A DNA stretch of 32,118 bases from Candidatus Latescibacterota bacterium (GTDB lineage Bacteria > Latescibacterota > UBA2968 > UBA8231): the NCBI GenBank assembly GCA_007136405.1, contig SLHA01000111.1, positions 1 through 32,118 on the forward strand. The letters run 5' to 3'. The position numbers and the translations under genes are program-made. How positions within the stretch are numbered: the first letter of the stretch is position 1; each line of letters opens with the position of its first letter. Positions 6,339 to 15,400 of the stretch are shown one piece after another. Under the pieces are notes generated by a model that was not told the origin of the DNA, ran no database searches, and saw nothing but the letters and a program-made list of their open reading frames with translations.

Positions 6339-8482
6339 GAGCCGTGAGGTGGGCGTGTGTCGTCGGGCTGATCGCCGTGGTTCCGTATGCGGGCAGCCTC
6401 GATTCGGGTTTCCACTACGACGACTTCCATTCCATCGTCTACAACCCGCACATCCGCTCCTTGGACGAATGGCCTACCTTTTTCACGGATGCCCGCACTT
6501 TCTCCGAGGATCCTCAGCAGGCCATGTACCGCCCTGTACTGGTGCTCAGCTATGCTCTGAACCATGCGGTCAGCGGCGGCGGCGCTACCGGTTACCGGGT
6601 GGTCAACCTGCTGTTGCACGGCTTCAACGCAGCACTGCTGCTGCTGCTTTGCCGGGGATTGCGTTGGCGTGCCGGGATGGTCCTGTTGACGGCCCTCTGG
6701 TTCGCTTTGACGCCGCTGAACGCGGAGGCGGTGCTGTATGTGAGCGCCCGGTCGGATCTGCTGATGGGCACCCTGGTGTTGTGCGCTTGTCTGGCGTACC
6801 GGCGCTGCAGTGACGGCGTGGGACGGCAGGTGGGGGCCCCGGCTGCCGCTTCGGCAGCCGCTGTGCCAGGCCGGTTCGGCGGTCCCGGCCAGGTGGATGC
6901 CGGTACCCCGGAGACGACCTCCGGCGTGGTCGCAAACGATGCGCGGCTGCATCCCTCTGGCTTGGCCGCGCACGCTGTCGGCCTGCATTCCTCCGGCGTG
7001 GCGGCGCACGCTGCCAGCCTGCCTCCCTCTGGCGTGACGGCAACGGAAACCGGTGCCCGCAACAATGAAGCGGCGGATCCGCAGGTGTCCGGCCGGATGG
7101 CTGGAAGCCGGCTCGCGGCGTGGGCCCTGGTGGCGTTGTTGTGCGGTACGGCCGCCCTGCTGACCAAGTCCACGGCCGCGGTGCTGCCGGCGGTGCTGCT
7201 GGCCACGGATGCCGCGCGGGGGGGATGGGCCCTGGTGCGACGGCGATGGGCCGCATACGGGATCGGTCTGTGCTTGGTGCTGGCTTACGTGGGCGTATCC
7301 CGCAGTCTGGTCCTGGGGGCGCTGAGTTCACCGGTACGTCCGCTGACCCGGCAGGCCGGATCCCAGGCCCTGGCCTGGGTGTACCAGGCATTGCTGGCAG
7401 CTATGCCGGTAGGGCTTACAGTGGAGCATCAGTTTCACGCGGCACCCGGCGTCTGGAGCCTACGCGTCATCGCGTCCCTGCTGGTCATCGGTTCGGCCCT
7501 GGTGGCGGTGGCGCGCAGTCGCAGCCTCGAACTGCGCCTGGCCGCGGTCTGGGCCGGACTGTTTGTGCTGCCAGCAACGGTGGTGCCGCTGATCGTGCTG
7601 GTCAGCGAGCGCCGCCTCTATTTGTCCAGTGTGGGTTGGAGCATGGTCGCAGCCTGGGCATTGCTGGCGGTGTTCTCCCGGCGGCCTCGGGTGGCCGGAG
7701 GACTGGCGGTCGCCTATACTACGATTTTGCTGGGGCTGACGGTTCAGCAAGTGCCCGTCTGGGCTGATGAACTGAGCCTCTGGCGCCATGCCGTGGTCCA
7801 GGCGCCAGAGATGCTGAAACCGCATCTGCGCCTGGGGGATGCCCTGGCGGTGGCCGGAGATGAGGTAGGTGCGGAACGGGCCTACGAACGGGCCCTGCAG
7901 GTGCGTCCGCACCATCCGGTGGCGCGCAACAATCTGGGCCGGCTGTATCTGCAACAGGGGCGCTGGGACGAGGCCGAAGCGCAGTTCCACCGGGTTCTGG
8001 ACCGTCATCCTGAACTGGTGCCGACACGCTTGAATCTGGCCAGTCTGCTGCTGCGACAGGGCCGTTGGCAGGAGGCGACAGGGCAGTTCGCGCAAGCCCT
8101 GGAGCACGACGATACCCAGGGAGTGGCGCAACGGTACCTGGGGTTGATCGCCCTTCAACACCAGGCGGATCCGGCGCAAGCGGCGGCGTTGTTCGCCGCC
8201 GCATTGGAGCGGGGACCGCCCAGTGCGGCGGTGTGGCGCCTGCGCGGTGTGGCTCTGCGCCAGCTGGGAAAACCGGAAGAGGCCCGGCGTGCCTATCGCG
8301 AGGCGTTGCGCCTGCAGCCGGAAGACGCAGATACCTGGTACAATCTGGGCAATCTACTGGTGGATCTGGGACAGCACCAGGAGGCTGCGGCCGCGTATCA
8401 GCGTGCTTTGAGCCAGGCTGGTGATACCCCGTTGGGGGCTGTGGTGCGTAAGCTGTTGGCAGCGATGGGCGGCGGGGGGTGA
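6335..8482 (+). CDS. TMTC-like GT-C membrane protein with C-terminal TPRs (paralogue 1)
   Basis: 715 residues from ATG 6335, which overlaps the JAMM stop (ATGA); an in-frame ATG at 6275 lies inside the JAMM gene and is less likely. TM1 (about 6-24) leads into an Asp-Asp pair (D29-D30 in FHYDDFHSIVYNPHI), the usual acidic loop of GT-C glycosyltransferases. Several more membrane segments follow to about residue 480, including RSDLLMGTLVLCACLAYRR and LLTKSTAAVLPAVLLATDA. About six TPRs fill 489-700. This matches TMTC/DUF1736-type proteins, which use polyprenyl-phosphate sugars outside the cytoplasm in studied cases. Compared with its paralogue at 8881, the loop after CLAYRR is about 95 residues longer and holds three 12-residue repeats (see 6926-7033). 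The glycosyl transfer role is inferred from the fold. Confidence 0.85.
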   Translation: MRAVRWACVVGLIAVVPYAGSLDSGFHYDDFHSIVYNPHIRSLDEWPTFFTDARTFSEDPQQAMYRPVLVLSYALNHAVSGGGATGYRVVNLLLHGFNAALLLLLCRGLRWRAGMVLLTALWFALTPLNAEAVLYVSARSDLLMGTLVLCACLAYRRCSDGVGRQVGAPAAASAAAVPGRFGGPGQVDAGTPETTSGVVANDARLHPSGLAAHAVGLHSSGVAAHAASLPPSGVTATETGARNNEAADPQVSGRMAGSRLAAWALVALLCGTAALLTKSTAAVLPAVLLATDAARGGWALVRRRWAAYGIGLCLVLAYVGVSRSLVLGALSSPVRPLTRQAGSQALAWVYQALLAAMPVGLTVEHQFHAAPGVWSLRVIASLLVIGSALVAVARSRSLELRLAAVWAGLFVLPATVVPLIVLVSERRLYLSSVGWSMVAAWALLAVFSRRPRVAGGLAVAYTTILLGLTVQQVPVWADELSLWRHAVVQAPEMLKPHLRLGDALAVAGDEVGAERAYERALQVRPHHPVARNNLGRLYLQQGRWDEAEAQFHRVLDRHPELVPTRLNLASLLLRQGRWQEATGQFAQALEHDDTQGVAQRYLGLIALQHQADPAQAAALFAAALERGPPSAAVWRLRGVALRQLGKPEEARRAYREALRLQPEDADTWYNLGNLLVDLGQHQEAAAAYQRALSQAGDTPLGAVVRKLLAAMGGGG
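6926..7033 (+). repeat. three 36-nt tandem repeats inside the GT-C/TPR gene
   Basis: Units 6926-6961, 6962-6997 and 6998-7033 encode VVANDARLHPSG, LAAHAVGLHSSG and VAAHAASLPPSG. They are imperfect but in frame. They sit in a loop extension missing from the paralogue encoded at 8881-11103. Confidence 0.8.
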
Positions 8483-8594
8483 CCCTTGAGCGGCCGGTCT
8501 CAACCCTCTGGGGCCCAGGCATTCCGGGGATGATGACCCGTCCTGCGCGGCTGACCGAGTCGGCAGGGCGACAGGACCTGCGCTGTTATACGAC

Positions 8595-8600
8595 GGAGGA
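8595..8600 (+). promoter_or_regulatory. strong ribosome binding site of the ubiquitin-like gene
   Basis: GGAGGA lies five bases before GAAAAATG, so the ATG at 8606 is well supported. It is much stronger than the sites of its neighbours, suggesting high translation of the small protein. The 123-base gap before it can fold (GTCCTG 8540-8545 with CAGGAC 8572-8577), but I see no clear terminator or promoter there. Confidence 0.7.
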
Positions 8601-8605
8601 GAAAA

Positions 8606-8884
8606 ATGTCTGTTCTAATCCATGTTCCCGCGCCGTTGCGTAAACTCACCGGCGGGAAGGCGCGGGTGGAAGCCGGGGGTGCCACCGTAAGGGAGCTGAT
8701 CGATCAACTGGATCAGGAATACAACGGCATGGGTGCCAAGCTGGTGGACGAAAACCGGGGCATCCACCCATACATCAATATCTATGTCAACGACGAAGAT
8801 ATCCGGTTCCTGGACGGAATGGATACCCGCCTTCAGGAAGGGGATACCATCTCCATCGTACCGGCCATGGCGGGGGGGCATTGA
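8606..8884 (+). CDS. MoaD/ThiS/CysO-like ubiquitin-fold protein ending Gly-Gly-His
   Basis: 92 residues, the normal size for small beta-grasp sulfur carriers or protein modifiers. Family marks are IHVPAPLRKLTGGKARVEAG near the start, YINIYVNDEDIRFLDGMDT in the middle and GDTISIVPAMAGGH at the end. Relatives are activated on the terminal glycine of Gly-Gly by an E1-like MoeB/ThiF enzyme. Here one extra residue (His92) follows Gly90-Gly91, so trimming would be needed first; the JAMM peptidase in the same unit could do this. No E1-like gene or cysteine synthase is in the window, so sulfur carrier versus protein modifier cannot be decided. The end of the gene is a G7 run (8872-8878), and its TGA overlaps the TTG start of the next gene (TTGA). 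Confidence 0.9.
   Translation: MSVLIHVPAPLRKLTGGKARVEAGGATVRELIDQLDQEYNGMGAKLVDENRGIHPYINIYVNDEDIRFLDGMDTRLQEGDTISIVPAMAGGH
8872..8878 (+). promoter_or_regulatory. G7 heptamer in slippery phase at the gene junction
   Basis: The zero-frame reading is G-GGG-GGG followed by CAT-TGA, the X-XXY-YYZ phase needed for -1 slippage. A -1 shift bypasses the stop and continues as GCA-TTG-AGT in the frame of the downstream membrane protein. Whether slippage happens is not shown by the sequence, and I see no clear stimulatory hairpin after it. Confidence 0.35.
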
Positions 8885-11103
8885 GTTCCGGCCCCGGCAG
8901 GCGGCGTGAACCGGCAGTCACATGGCCGCATGCGGGAAGACAACCCGGCCGGGCCGCTTCAGCGGGGGGCAGGGCCGCCGGAGCAGCGCGTCAGCCAGAG
9001 GATCCGGAGCCTGGAGCGTGGGCCGAGACCCACGGCGGGGCCGGGGAGGACGCCGCACCGGCAGACCGTAAACGAGCTCGGTGGCTGCTGGCACTCATGG
9101 TTGTGGCCCTGGCGGCGGCGCATTGGAGTAGTCTGGGCAACAGCTTCCAGTACGACGACTTCCATTCCATCGTCGACAATCCACATATTCGCCGTCTAAG
9201 CGGCATTCCCCGGTTTTTCACCACCCCGGAGATGTTCTCGGTGGATCCTGCCCGGGCCATGCCGCGTCCGCTGCTGCTGGTGACCTATGCGCTGAATTAC
9301 CGGATCCATGCCGACGAAGTCCGGGGATACCGTGTCGTCAACCTGGCGCTGCATGGTCTGGCCACCGGACTGGTGTACGGCCTGACGCTGCAGCTGGGGG
9401 GAGTCCGTGTGGCAGCGGCTGCAGCCGCCATGCTGTTCGCGCTGCATCCGGTCAATGTAGAAGCAGCCACCTACATCAGCAGCCGTTCCGAGTCGCTGGC
9501 CGCCTGCTTCGTGCTGGCGGCACTGGTGCTGTACCTGCGTGCGCGGCAAGCGGTACCACGCCGCCTGCCGCTGCTGACGCTGTCCGTCGCCTGTTTCGCC
9601 GGCGGTCTGATGAGCAAGTCCAGCGCCATCGTATTGCCGGTGTTGCTGGCGACCTACGAGGGCTGGCGACGCACGGGCTTGAGGGGAGATCGTATCGGCG
9701 CCTATACCGGTACCGATGGGCACACCGGTAAGCTCGATACGGGTTCGTCACCGCACGACCGGGACTACTTCCCGCTGACGTGGCTGACGCCGTACCTGCT
9801 GGTGGCGCTGGCCTACCTGGTGGTCAACCATCAGTGGCTGGCCGGCTCGCTGGGGGAGCCGGTGCGTCCGTTCACGGTGCAGCTTTGGACCCAGATCAAA
9901 GCCGGCGCCTACTACCTCCAACTGTTGTTCATGCCAGTGGCCTTGAGCGTCGAGCACGGTTTTTCGGCGTCGGTCTCTCCGCTGCAACCGCCCGTGCTGG
10001 CGTCACTACTCCTGCTTCTGTCGCTGACCGCCGTGGTGGCGCGCGCCGGTGGGCGTGCGGCGCTGTTGTTCGTCTGGGCGGTGCTGGCCTTGCTGCCGGC
10101 CTCCCTCACACCGCTGAACGTGCTGGTCAACGAACACCGGTTGTACGTTCCCCTGGCGGCTGTCGCGACAGCCGCCGGGCTTGGGTTGCAGCAGGCGCGC
10201 CGGTTGGATTGCGGCGGGCTCCGCACCGCGGGTGCTTTCGCCGGCATGATGGCCATAATGGTCGTGTTGACCTATCTGCGCACGGCCGTTTGGAAAGATG
10301 AGATGACCCTGTGGACGGATGCGGTGCGCCGGGGGGCGGGCATGTACCGGGCGCACATGCATCTGGGGGGCGCCTATGAGCGGCAGGGTGACACGCCCGC
10401 TGCCCTGGAGGCCTACCGACGGGCCACCGAGCTGGCACCTGGTGCGGTGGAACCCTGGTACAATCTGGGTAACGCGCTGCGGGTGTTGGGTGACCTCGAA
10501 GGCGCGGCGCACGCCTACCGCCAGGCCCTGCAGCGCAACCCGGACAGCGTGTCGGCGCTGGTCAACCTGGCGGCGTTGCTTACGGCGGCCGGCCAGCTTG
10601 ATGAAGCCGATCGCCTGCTGCACCGCGCCCTCACCGTGAATCCGTCCATCGCCGTGGCGCACCTGCAACTGGGCGTGCTGCGGCGCCGCCAGCGGCGTGA
10701 CCCGGAGGCAGCCGTGGCGCTGGAAGATGCTCTTCGTCTGGAGCCGGGAATGGCGGAGGCACACTTCAACCTGGGCAATCTGCTGTTCGACTCCGGAGAC
10801 TTCCGGCAGGCGGCGCAGGCATACCGGCTGGCGCTGGATCTGCGCCCGGACTATGGGGGCGCCTATCTCAACCTGGCCGATCTCTACCTGGGCACCGGCG
10901 CCGCGACGCGCGCTGTGGAGTTGCTGCAGCAGGGGGTTCGCCACGCGCCCGGAGAGCCGCGGCTCTGGTTCATGCTGGGCCAGGCGCAGGAGCACACGGG
11001 CCAACTGGCCGCGGCCCGGTCCAGTTACCAGCGGTTTCTGGATAAAGGCGCTGCGGGCCCGGCGGCCGAGGCGGCCAGGGCTCGTCTGCGGGCGTTACGC
11101 TGA
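8881..11103 (+). CDS. TMTC-like GT-C membrane protein with C-terminal TPRs (paralogue 2)
   Basis: 740 residues from a TTG at 8881 overlapping the preceding TGA. The first 70 residues are Gly/Ala/Arg/Pro-rich and look like a flexible cytoplasmic linker. TM1 (about 71-85) then leads to the Asp-Asp loop (D92-D93, FQYDDFHSIVDNPHI), nearly identical to paralogue 1. Multiple membrane segments run to about 470 (for example LTPYLLVALAYLVVNHQWLA). About seven TPRs occupy 489-735, containing YNLGNALRVLGDLEGAAHAY and FNLGNLLFDSGDFRQAAQAY. An ATG at 9097 is an alternative start but would cut TM1. A charged, Gly-rich loop (about 262-290) is specific to this copy. The Ub-like-to-TPR junction makes a fused product conceivable. 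Enzyme activity is inferred from fold only. Confidence 0.85.
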   Translation: MSSGPGRRREPAVTWPHAGRQPGRAASAGGRAAGAARQPEDPEPGAWAETHGGAGEDAAPADRKRARWLLALMVVALAAAHWSSLGNSFQYDDFHSIVDNPHIRRLSGIPRFFTTPEMFSVDPARAMPRPLLLVTYALNYRIHADEVRGYRVVNLALHGLATGLVYGLTLQLGGVRVAAAAAAMLFALHPVNVEAATYISSRSESLAACFVLAALVLYLRARQAVPRRLPLLTLSVACFAGGLMSKSSAIVLPVLLATYEGWRRTGLRGDRIGAYTGTDGHTGKLDTGSSPHDRDYFPLTWLTPYLLVALAYLVVNHQWLAGSLGEPVRPFTVQLWTQIKAGAYYLQLLFMPVALSVEHGFSASVSPLQPPVLASLLLLLSLTAVVARAGGRAALLFVWAVLALLPASLTPLNVLVNEHRLYVPLAAVATAAGLGLQQARRLDCGGLRTAGAFAGMMAIMVVLTYLRTAVWKDEMTLWTDAVRRGAGMYRAHMHLGGAYERQGDTPAALEAYRRATELAPGAVEPWYNLGNALRVLGDLEGAAHAYRQALQRNPDSVSALVNLAALLTAAGQLDEADRLLHRALTVNPSIAVAHLQLGVLRRRQRRDPEAAVALEDALRLEPGMAEAHFNLGNLLFDSGDFRQAAQAYRLALDLRPDYGGAYLNLADLYLGTGAATRAVELLQQGVRHAPGEPRLWFMLGQAQEHTGQLAAARSSYQRFLDKGAAGPAAEAARARLRALR

Positions 11104-11219
11104 AAGTGTGGTGGACGACTGCTATAGCCACCTGAAGATGCTGCGAGCCGGCGCCTGGACCCGGAGCGTATGGACCGCGCAGCGATTCGTCCAATGAAGC
11201 CTGTTGGCCGGACAGGGCA

Positions 11220-11474
11220 CTAGGCTGCTTTTGCGGCGAAGCGGCTGAGGCGCGACTTGTACCGGGAACCCGTATTGCGGGGAATAGCCCCCTTCTTCAC
11301 TGCCTTGTCAATGGCCGACATGGCCTGTGGCAGCATCTGCTGGGCGCTCTGACCATCCTCCGCCTGACGAACTCTCTTGATATGGGTGCGCATGGCGGAG
11401 CGGACCGACTTGTTGCGCAAACGCGCCCGCAGGCTGCTGCGCAGGCGCTTGTGGGACGATTTCAGTTTTGGCAC
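11220..11474 (-). CDS. rpsT: 30S ribosomal protein S20
   Basis: 84 residues, a typical S20. It is Lys/Arg/Ala-rich with KSSHKRLRSSLRARLRNKSV, RTHIKRVRQA and the conserved end KKGAIPRNTGSRYKSRLSRF. It binds 16S rRNA in the body of the small subunit. The start codon is GTG at 11474 with AAGGAG seven bases upstream. It stands alone on the minus strand, convergent with the GT-C/TPR operon; I see no T-run terminator in the 116 bases between them. S20 often represses its own translation in other bacteria, but nothing here tests that. Confidence 0.97.
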   Translation of the reverse strand: MPKLKSSHKRLRSSLRARLRNKSVRSAMRTHIKRVRQAEDGQSAQQMLPQAMSAIDKAVKKGAIPRNTGSRYKSRLSRFAAKAA

Positions 11475-12434
11475 TGCCTTACTCCTTCCCTGTGCTTACG
11501 GGCAAAAACTTCCAAAACGACGTTAGCCAGCCCCTGACCGGAATGCCACGCCGTTACCTGTAACCTGGTATGCCATCAGCAGTTTGTACGGTCCCTTGCT
11601 AAGGTTGCCGAAACCGGTGGCACATGGCTTGCTCCAAAGCGAGCGAACAAGTCCGTTGTTCCAACCGAGCCGGTGACCGGACGGCGGAACGCCCCCCCAG
11701 GCGTATGCCTTACACCCCGGCTCATCACAACCCGGGACACGACCTGGGCTGAAAGCGGAGGCGGAGCCGGCGGATCCCGGAAGGATGCTGCCGGTTCCGC
11801 GGCATATATCCCGGACTCACCTCAACGTAAACGAACGACAAAGTATAAGCGGAGTGCGCCTTTCGCACAACAGGGCAGGCCAGGGAAGCGACTTGCGGGT
11901 TGACGAGTGGACGGGAACGGCCGCGGGGTGTGATGCCGGTGCGGGCGTGTGTACCGTCGCGATCGGTAGCGCTGTGCACGGACATGGGCGCAGGAGTAGC
12001 AGCAACCGATGTCATGGCGGATGCCACGGCAGGGCTTCCACCTGCATTACCGCAGACCTCCGTACTGCGCCGGATGAGGGACGCTCGGATGGCGATCCAG
12101 CAGGAAAATAATTCTGGAGTTCACCGGTGACGTGCCGATATGTAAGGACAAGCGCAGAAAGACCCCGCGCTCATGCCGTTGCCAGGACAGGAGTCCGTGC
12201 ATCACCGGAGACCCGGCAAGACCATGAACAGACGGTCGCCCCACCACTCATACCACAGGAGGATGCCATCAAGCAGGATTGCGTATCGTGATGAGCCAGG
12301 CGTTGACGCAGTCCCGTGGGGGCGGGCGCTGCGATGAAAGACGACGCAGGTCAGCGTTTGATAGGGACATCAACCTGACCAGGTGCCTAATCCGCTTTCA
12401 GTGTCAGTTGTGTCCATGGAAGGAGTGTTCAGCT
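11475..12434 (+). other. 960-base non-coding stretch
   Basis: It lies between divergent rpsT and the giant secreted-protein gene. I see an inverted repeat GTTAC-CT-GTAAC (11553-11564) in the probable rpsT promoter region, an isolated TATAAG (11840s) without a matching -35 box, and the hairpin at 12349-12380. Short open frames exist, but none has a ribosome site plus recognisable protein features. No tRNA or known riboswitch is evident by eye. Confidence 0.5.
12349..12380 (+). promoter_or_regulatory. leader hairpin before the giant secreted-protein gene
   Basis: GGTCAG (12349-12354) pairs with CTGACC (12375-12380), and TTGAT (12358-12362) pairs with ATCAA (12369-12373), around the loop AGGGAC. 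It ends 54 bases before the ATG and has no T-run, so it could be an RNA leader structure or a protein-binding inverted repeat. Confidence 0.45.
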
Positions 12435-15400
12435 ATGAATTTGAGGCGCAAGGTTCTGGGTGTACTGGCGCTTGCTATCGTGTTCGGCCTGGGCAGTTCG
12501 GCGCTGGCCCAGCCGCTGTTCGAAAACAACACACCGCGGGGATTCACCCCGGCGGACAGTACGATTACGGATACGAGCATCATCGGTAATGAGGTGAACG
12601 TGCTGGTGGATCTGAACCAACCGGCCAACCATCAATATCCGGTGATCGGTAATTTTCAGCGTCTGGAACGTAGTGTGCCCTATTTCAGCAGTGGTTCCAG
12701 CGCTGCGTACATGTCACAGGCCATGACCATGGACGCCAACGGCGTCATTCACCGCGCCTGGGTGCAGAAGCGGGGTACGGTGGACTTGACGAATCCAGCG
12801 TCCACACCGTTGTACGGCGTGGTCTACGCCCGGAGTCTGGACGGAGGCCGGAGCTTCTCCGACACGGTGTCGGTATCGGGCAGTCTGCGTTTCGACCAGA
12901 TGACTCCGGATGCGTTGTACCGCTCCGGTTTTTCCACCGTGGACATCGTGGTCAACAGCCGGGGGAATCCGCGGGTGGTCTACGCCATGCAGATGTCGGC
13001 CGGCGGTCTTGATCTGACTGTGGACGAGTCAAGGACCGCCGCAACCGGGGAAAAAATGTATCAGATGATCTATTTCAACTACTCCAATGACGGGGGTAGT
13101 TCCTGGTTGCCGGCCAACAGCGCCGTCGCGGTCAACGACACGGCAACCGTCGGTGGCGGTTCGTCGTTTCCCGGGCGCAATGTAGCCTTCCCGCGCATGA
13201 CCATCGCCAACAACGATGACATTTTCCTCACCTATGAGGCGAATCTGTGGAGCGATGAACCGCACATTCGCCTGGCCAAAGTGCCGGAAGACAGTCTCAA
13301 ACTGGGCAATGGGCAGCAGCAGCTGGTGGGGGCTCTGGGTACGGTGGGCAGTCTGGGTGGGGTTCGGATCAACCCGGTGGATGCCGCGACCAGGCGAGAC
13401 CTGGCGCCGGACATCGCCATTGGCGACGGCAACGTGTTGCACGTGGTATGGCACATGAACCACACCACGCCGGAGAATTCGGAGATTCAGCACAAGACGG
13501 TGCCGGCCAGCATGTGGGACGACATCTCGGTCATGGGTTGGGATCAGTCGCAGCCGGGGGCCCGGGTGGGCGGCATCGATCAGCGCGATGTGCCGGCGGG
13601 CGGCTATGCCATGCTCAGGGATCAGGGAGAGGGCCAAGCCACACCCGCATCGGTAGCTGCCGGGCTATCCCGTCTACGGTTGTTTCCTTCCGTAGCGGTG
13701 GACCGGGCGCGCACCCCGGATCGCATTTACGCGCTCTGGAAGCATGCCGGTCCGGCCATGGCGGACGAGAATATCCGCTATAACCAATACGATTACAACG
13801 GCCAGACCGGCGCCCCGTCCGGCTGGTTGGGCACGCCGCGGTCGGCTTTCCCGACGGCGGATGCGCTGTACAGCACCAGCGGAGGCGGATTGTTCCAGAA
13901 TCAGACCCGTTTCCAGATCGAAAACGGCTGGGCCTTTACGGACCGCATCGCTGTGGCCGTGGATGCACGCAAGGGCACATCCAGCGACCTGCACATCGTA
14001 TTCTCCGGCGGACCGACGCAGGTCACCAGTACGGATGCGGCAGGTAACGGTGGACACCTTGCCGCGGCGTTGAATGCGGGTAGTTACAACAAGCTGTATT
14101 ACACCAGGTTCAATGGTACGGAATGGGAATTGCCGCAGGTGGTGGCTACCGCGGGAGATGCCCGCGGACCGCTGGGTGAGGGTGAGATCGCCCCGCATGG
14201 AGTATTGGGTCGATATCGCATGTTGTTCGAACCCCGCATCAGCATGCGGGCAGGGGATGACAACGTGTACCTCGCTTTCGTCGGTGGCTCCCCCTCGCTC
14301 AACGCCGTGAACCTGGCGGGAGAAAACGTAGGCGCCACCCCGGGTCGGGGTCTGTCATACGGAGTCGGCGGAGTCGGTACCATCGCCCCAGGGGGCAGTA
14401 TCGCGCCCGTACCCTTCTTCAAACGCCTCGGCAGGGTGACCACCTTCGAGGACCGGTCCAGGCCGACGGGAGCCTATCAGTACATCCTGAGTTACACGCC
14501 GCTGCATCCGCAGACCACCGGTCTGCCGTTGGCCTACGATGCCACTACCGGCAACTACCTGGATGCTCCCGCCATGGTGACCGTGACGGCGGCAGATCAT
14601 GTGACCGGCGCCGGTATCGGCGCGGCGACACCCGGCACCAGCCGGGCGCCGGGTGGCTTTCTCACCGGGCAATGGCGGCAATTCTCCCTGCATTCACTCG
14701 GCGTGGCGTCACTGCAGCCGGGCATGGCGGGCGCGGTGTACAAGGGCGCCGTGAGTGAGAGCCAGGCGGCCAATAACACGGGTATCTGGGAGGGCCAGAT
14801 CAACGACAGCGGTCCCGACGCGTTCGGCGAATGGGGCGACAACGACGATAAGCGCGGCCTGTTGGTCAAGCTCAACGTGCTGTCGAGCAACTCGGTCGAC
14901 CAGGGAACCGGCGGCGACGCCTGGGGTGCAACCTATATCATCAGTTCCAGCACAGCGGCAAAACTGCCTTCAGGAAACAAATCGCAGAGCTTGTCGCTGG
15001 TCGGTTACTCGGTCGATGAAAGACCGTCGTTTGTCAGAGGCATCACGGGTGAAGCGGCATCCGACGGCACCACCGCCCCTCTCGGCAGTTACTTCCAGAT
15101 CGGGGCGCGCATCGACATCGTCGGAGCCAACGTGGCACCAGTCGTGGCGGTGTTGACGCCGGATGCCAGCACCGCGGCAGCCGGTTCCGTCAGCGAGCAG
15201 GCCACCATTCGGTACATACTGTATGACGAGGACGACAGCTTTACCGGTAACCTGAAGGCCTCGCTCTATTACTACCCAGACAGCGGTCTGTCGACGGTGC
15301 AGGATATCCGCACCTTCGGTACGTTGATCGTCGATCATACCGACGACACCAGCGTGCCGCAGGGGAATCTGCCCGGTACCGGAACCAACGACTTCCTGGA

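Noticed and set aside
8585..8592. Extended -10-like TGTTATAC before the ubiquitin-like gene
   Set aside because: A start site 7 bases later would remove part of the Shine-Dalgarno at 8595-8600, and no -35 box matches.
11900..12130. 76-codon plus-strand frame in the long gap (ending AIQQENNSGVHR)
   Set aside because: The last part looks slightly protein-like, but there is no ribosome site at a plausible start and no known family. Evidence is too thin to call a gene.
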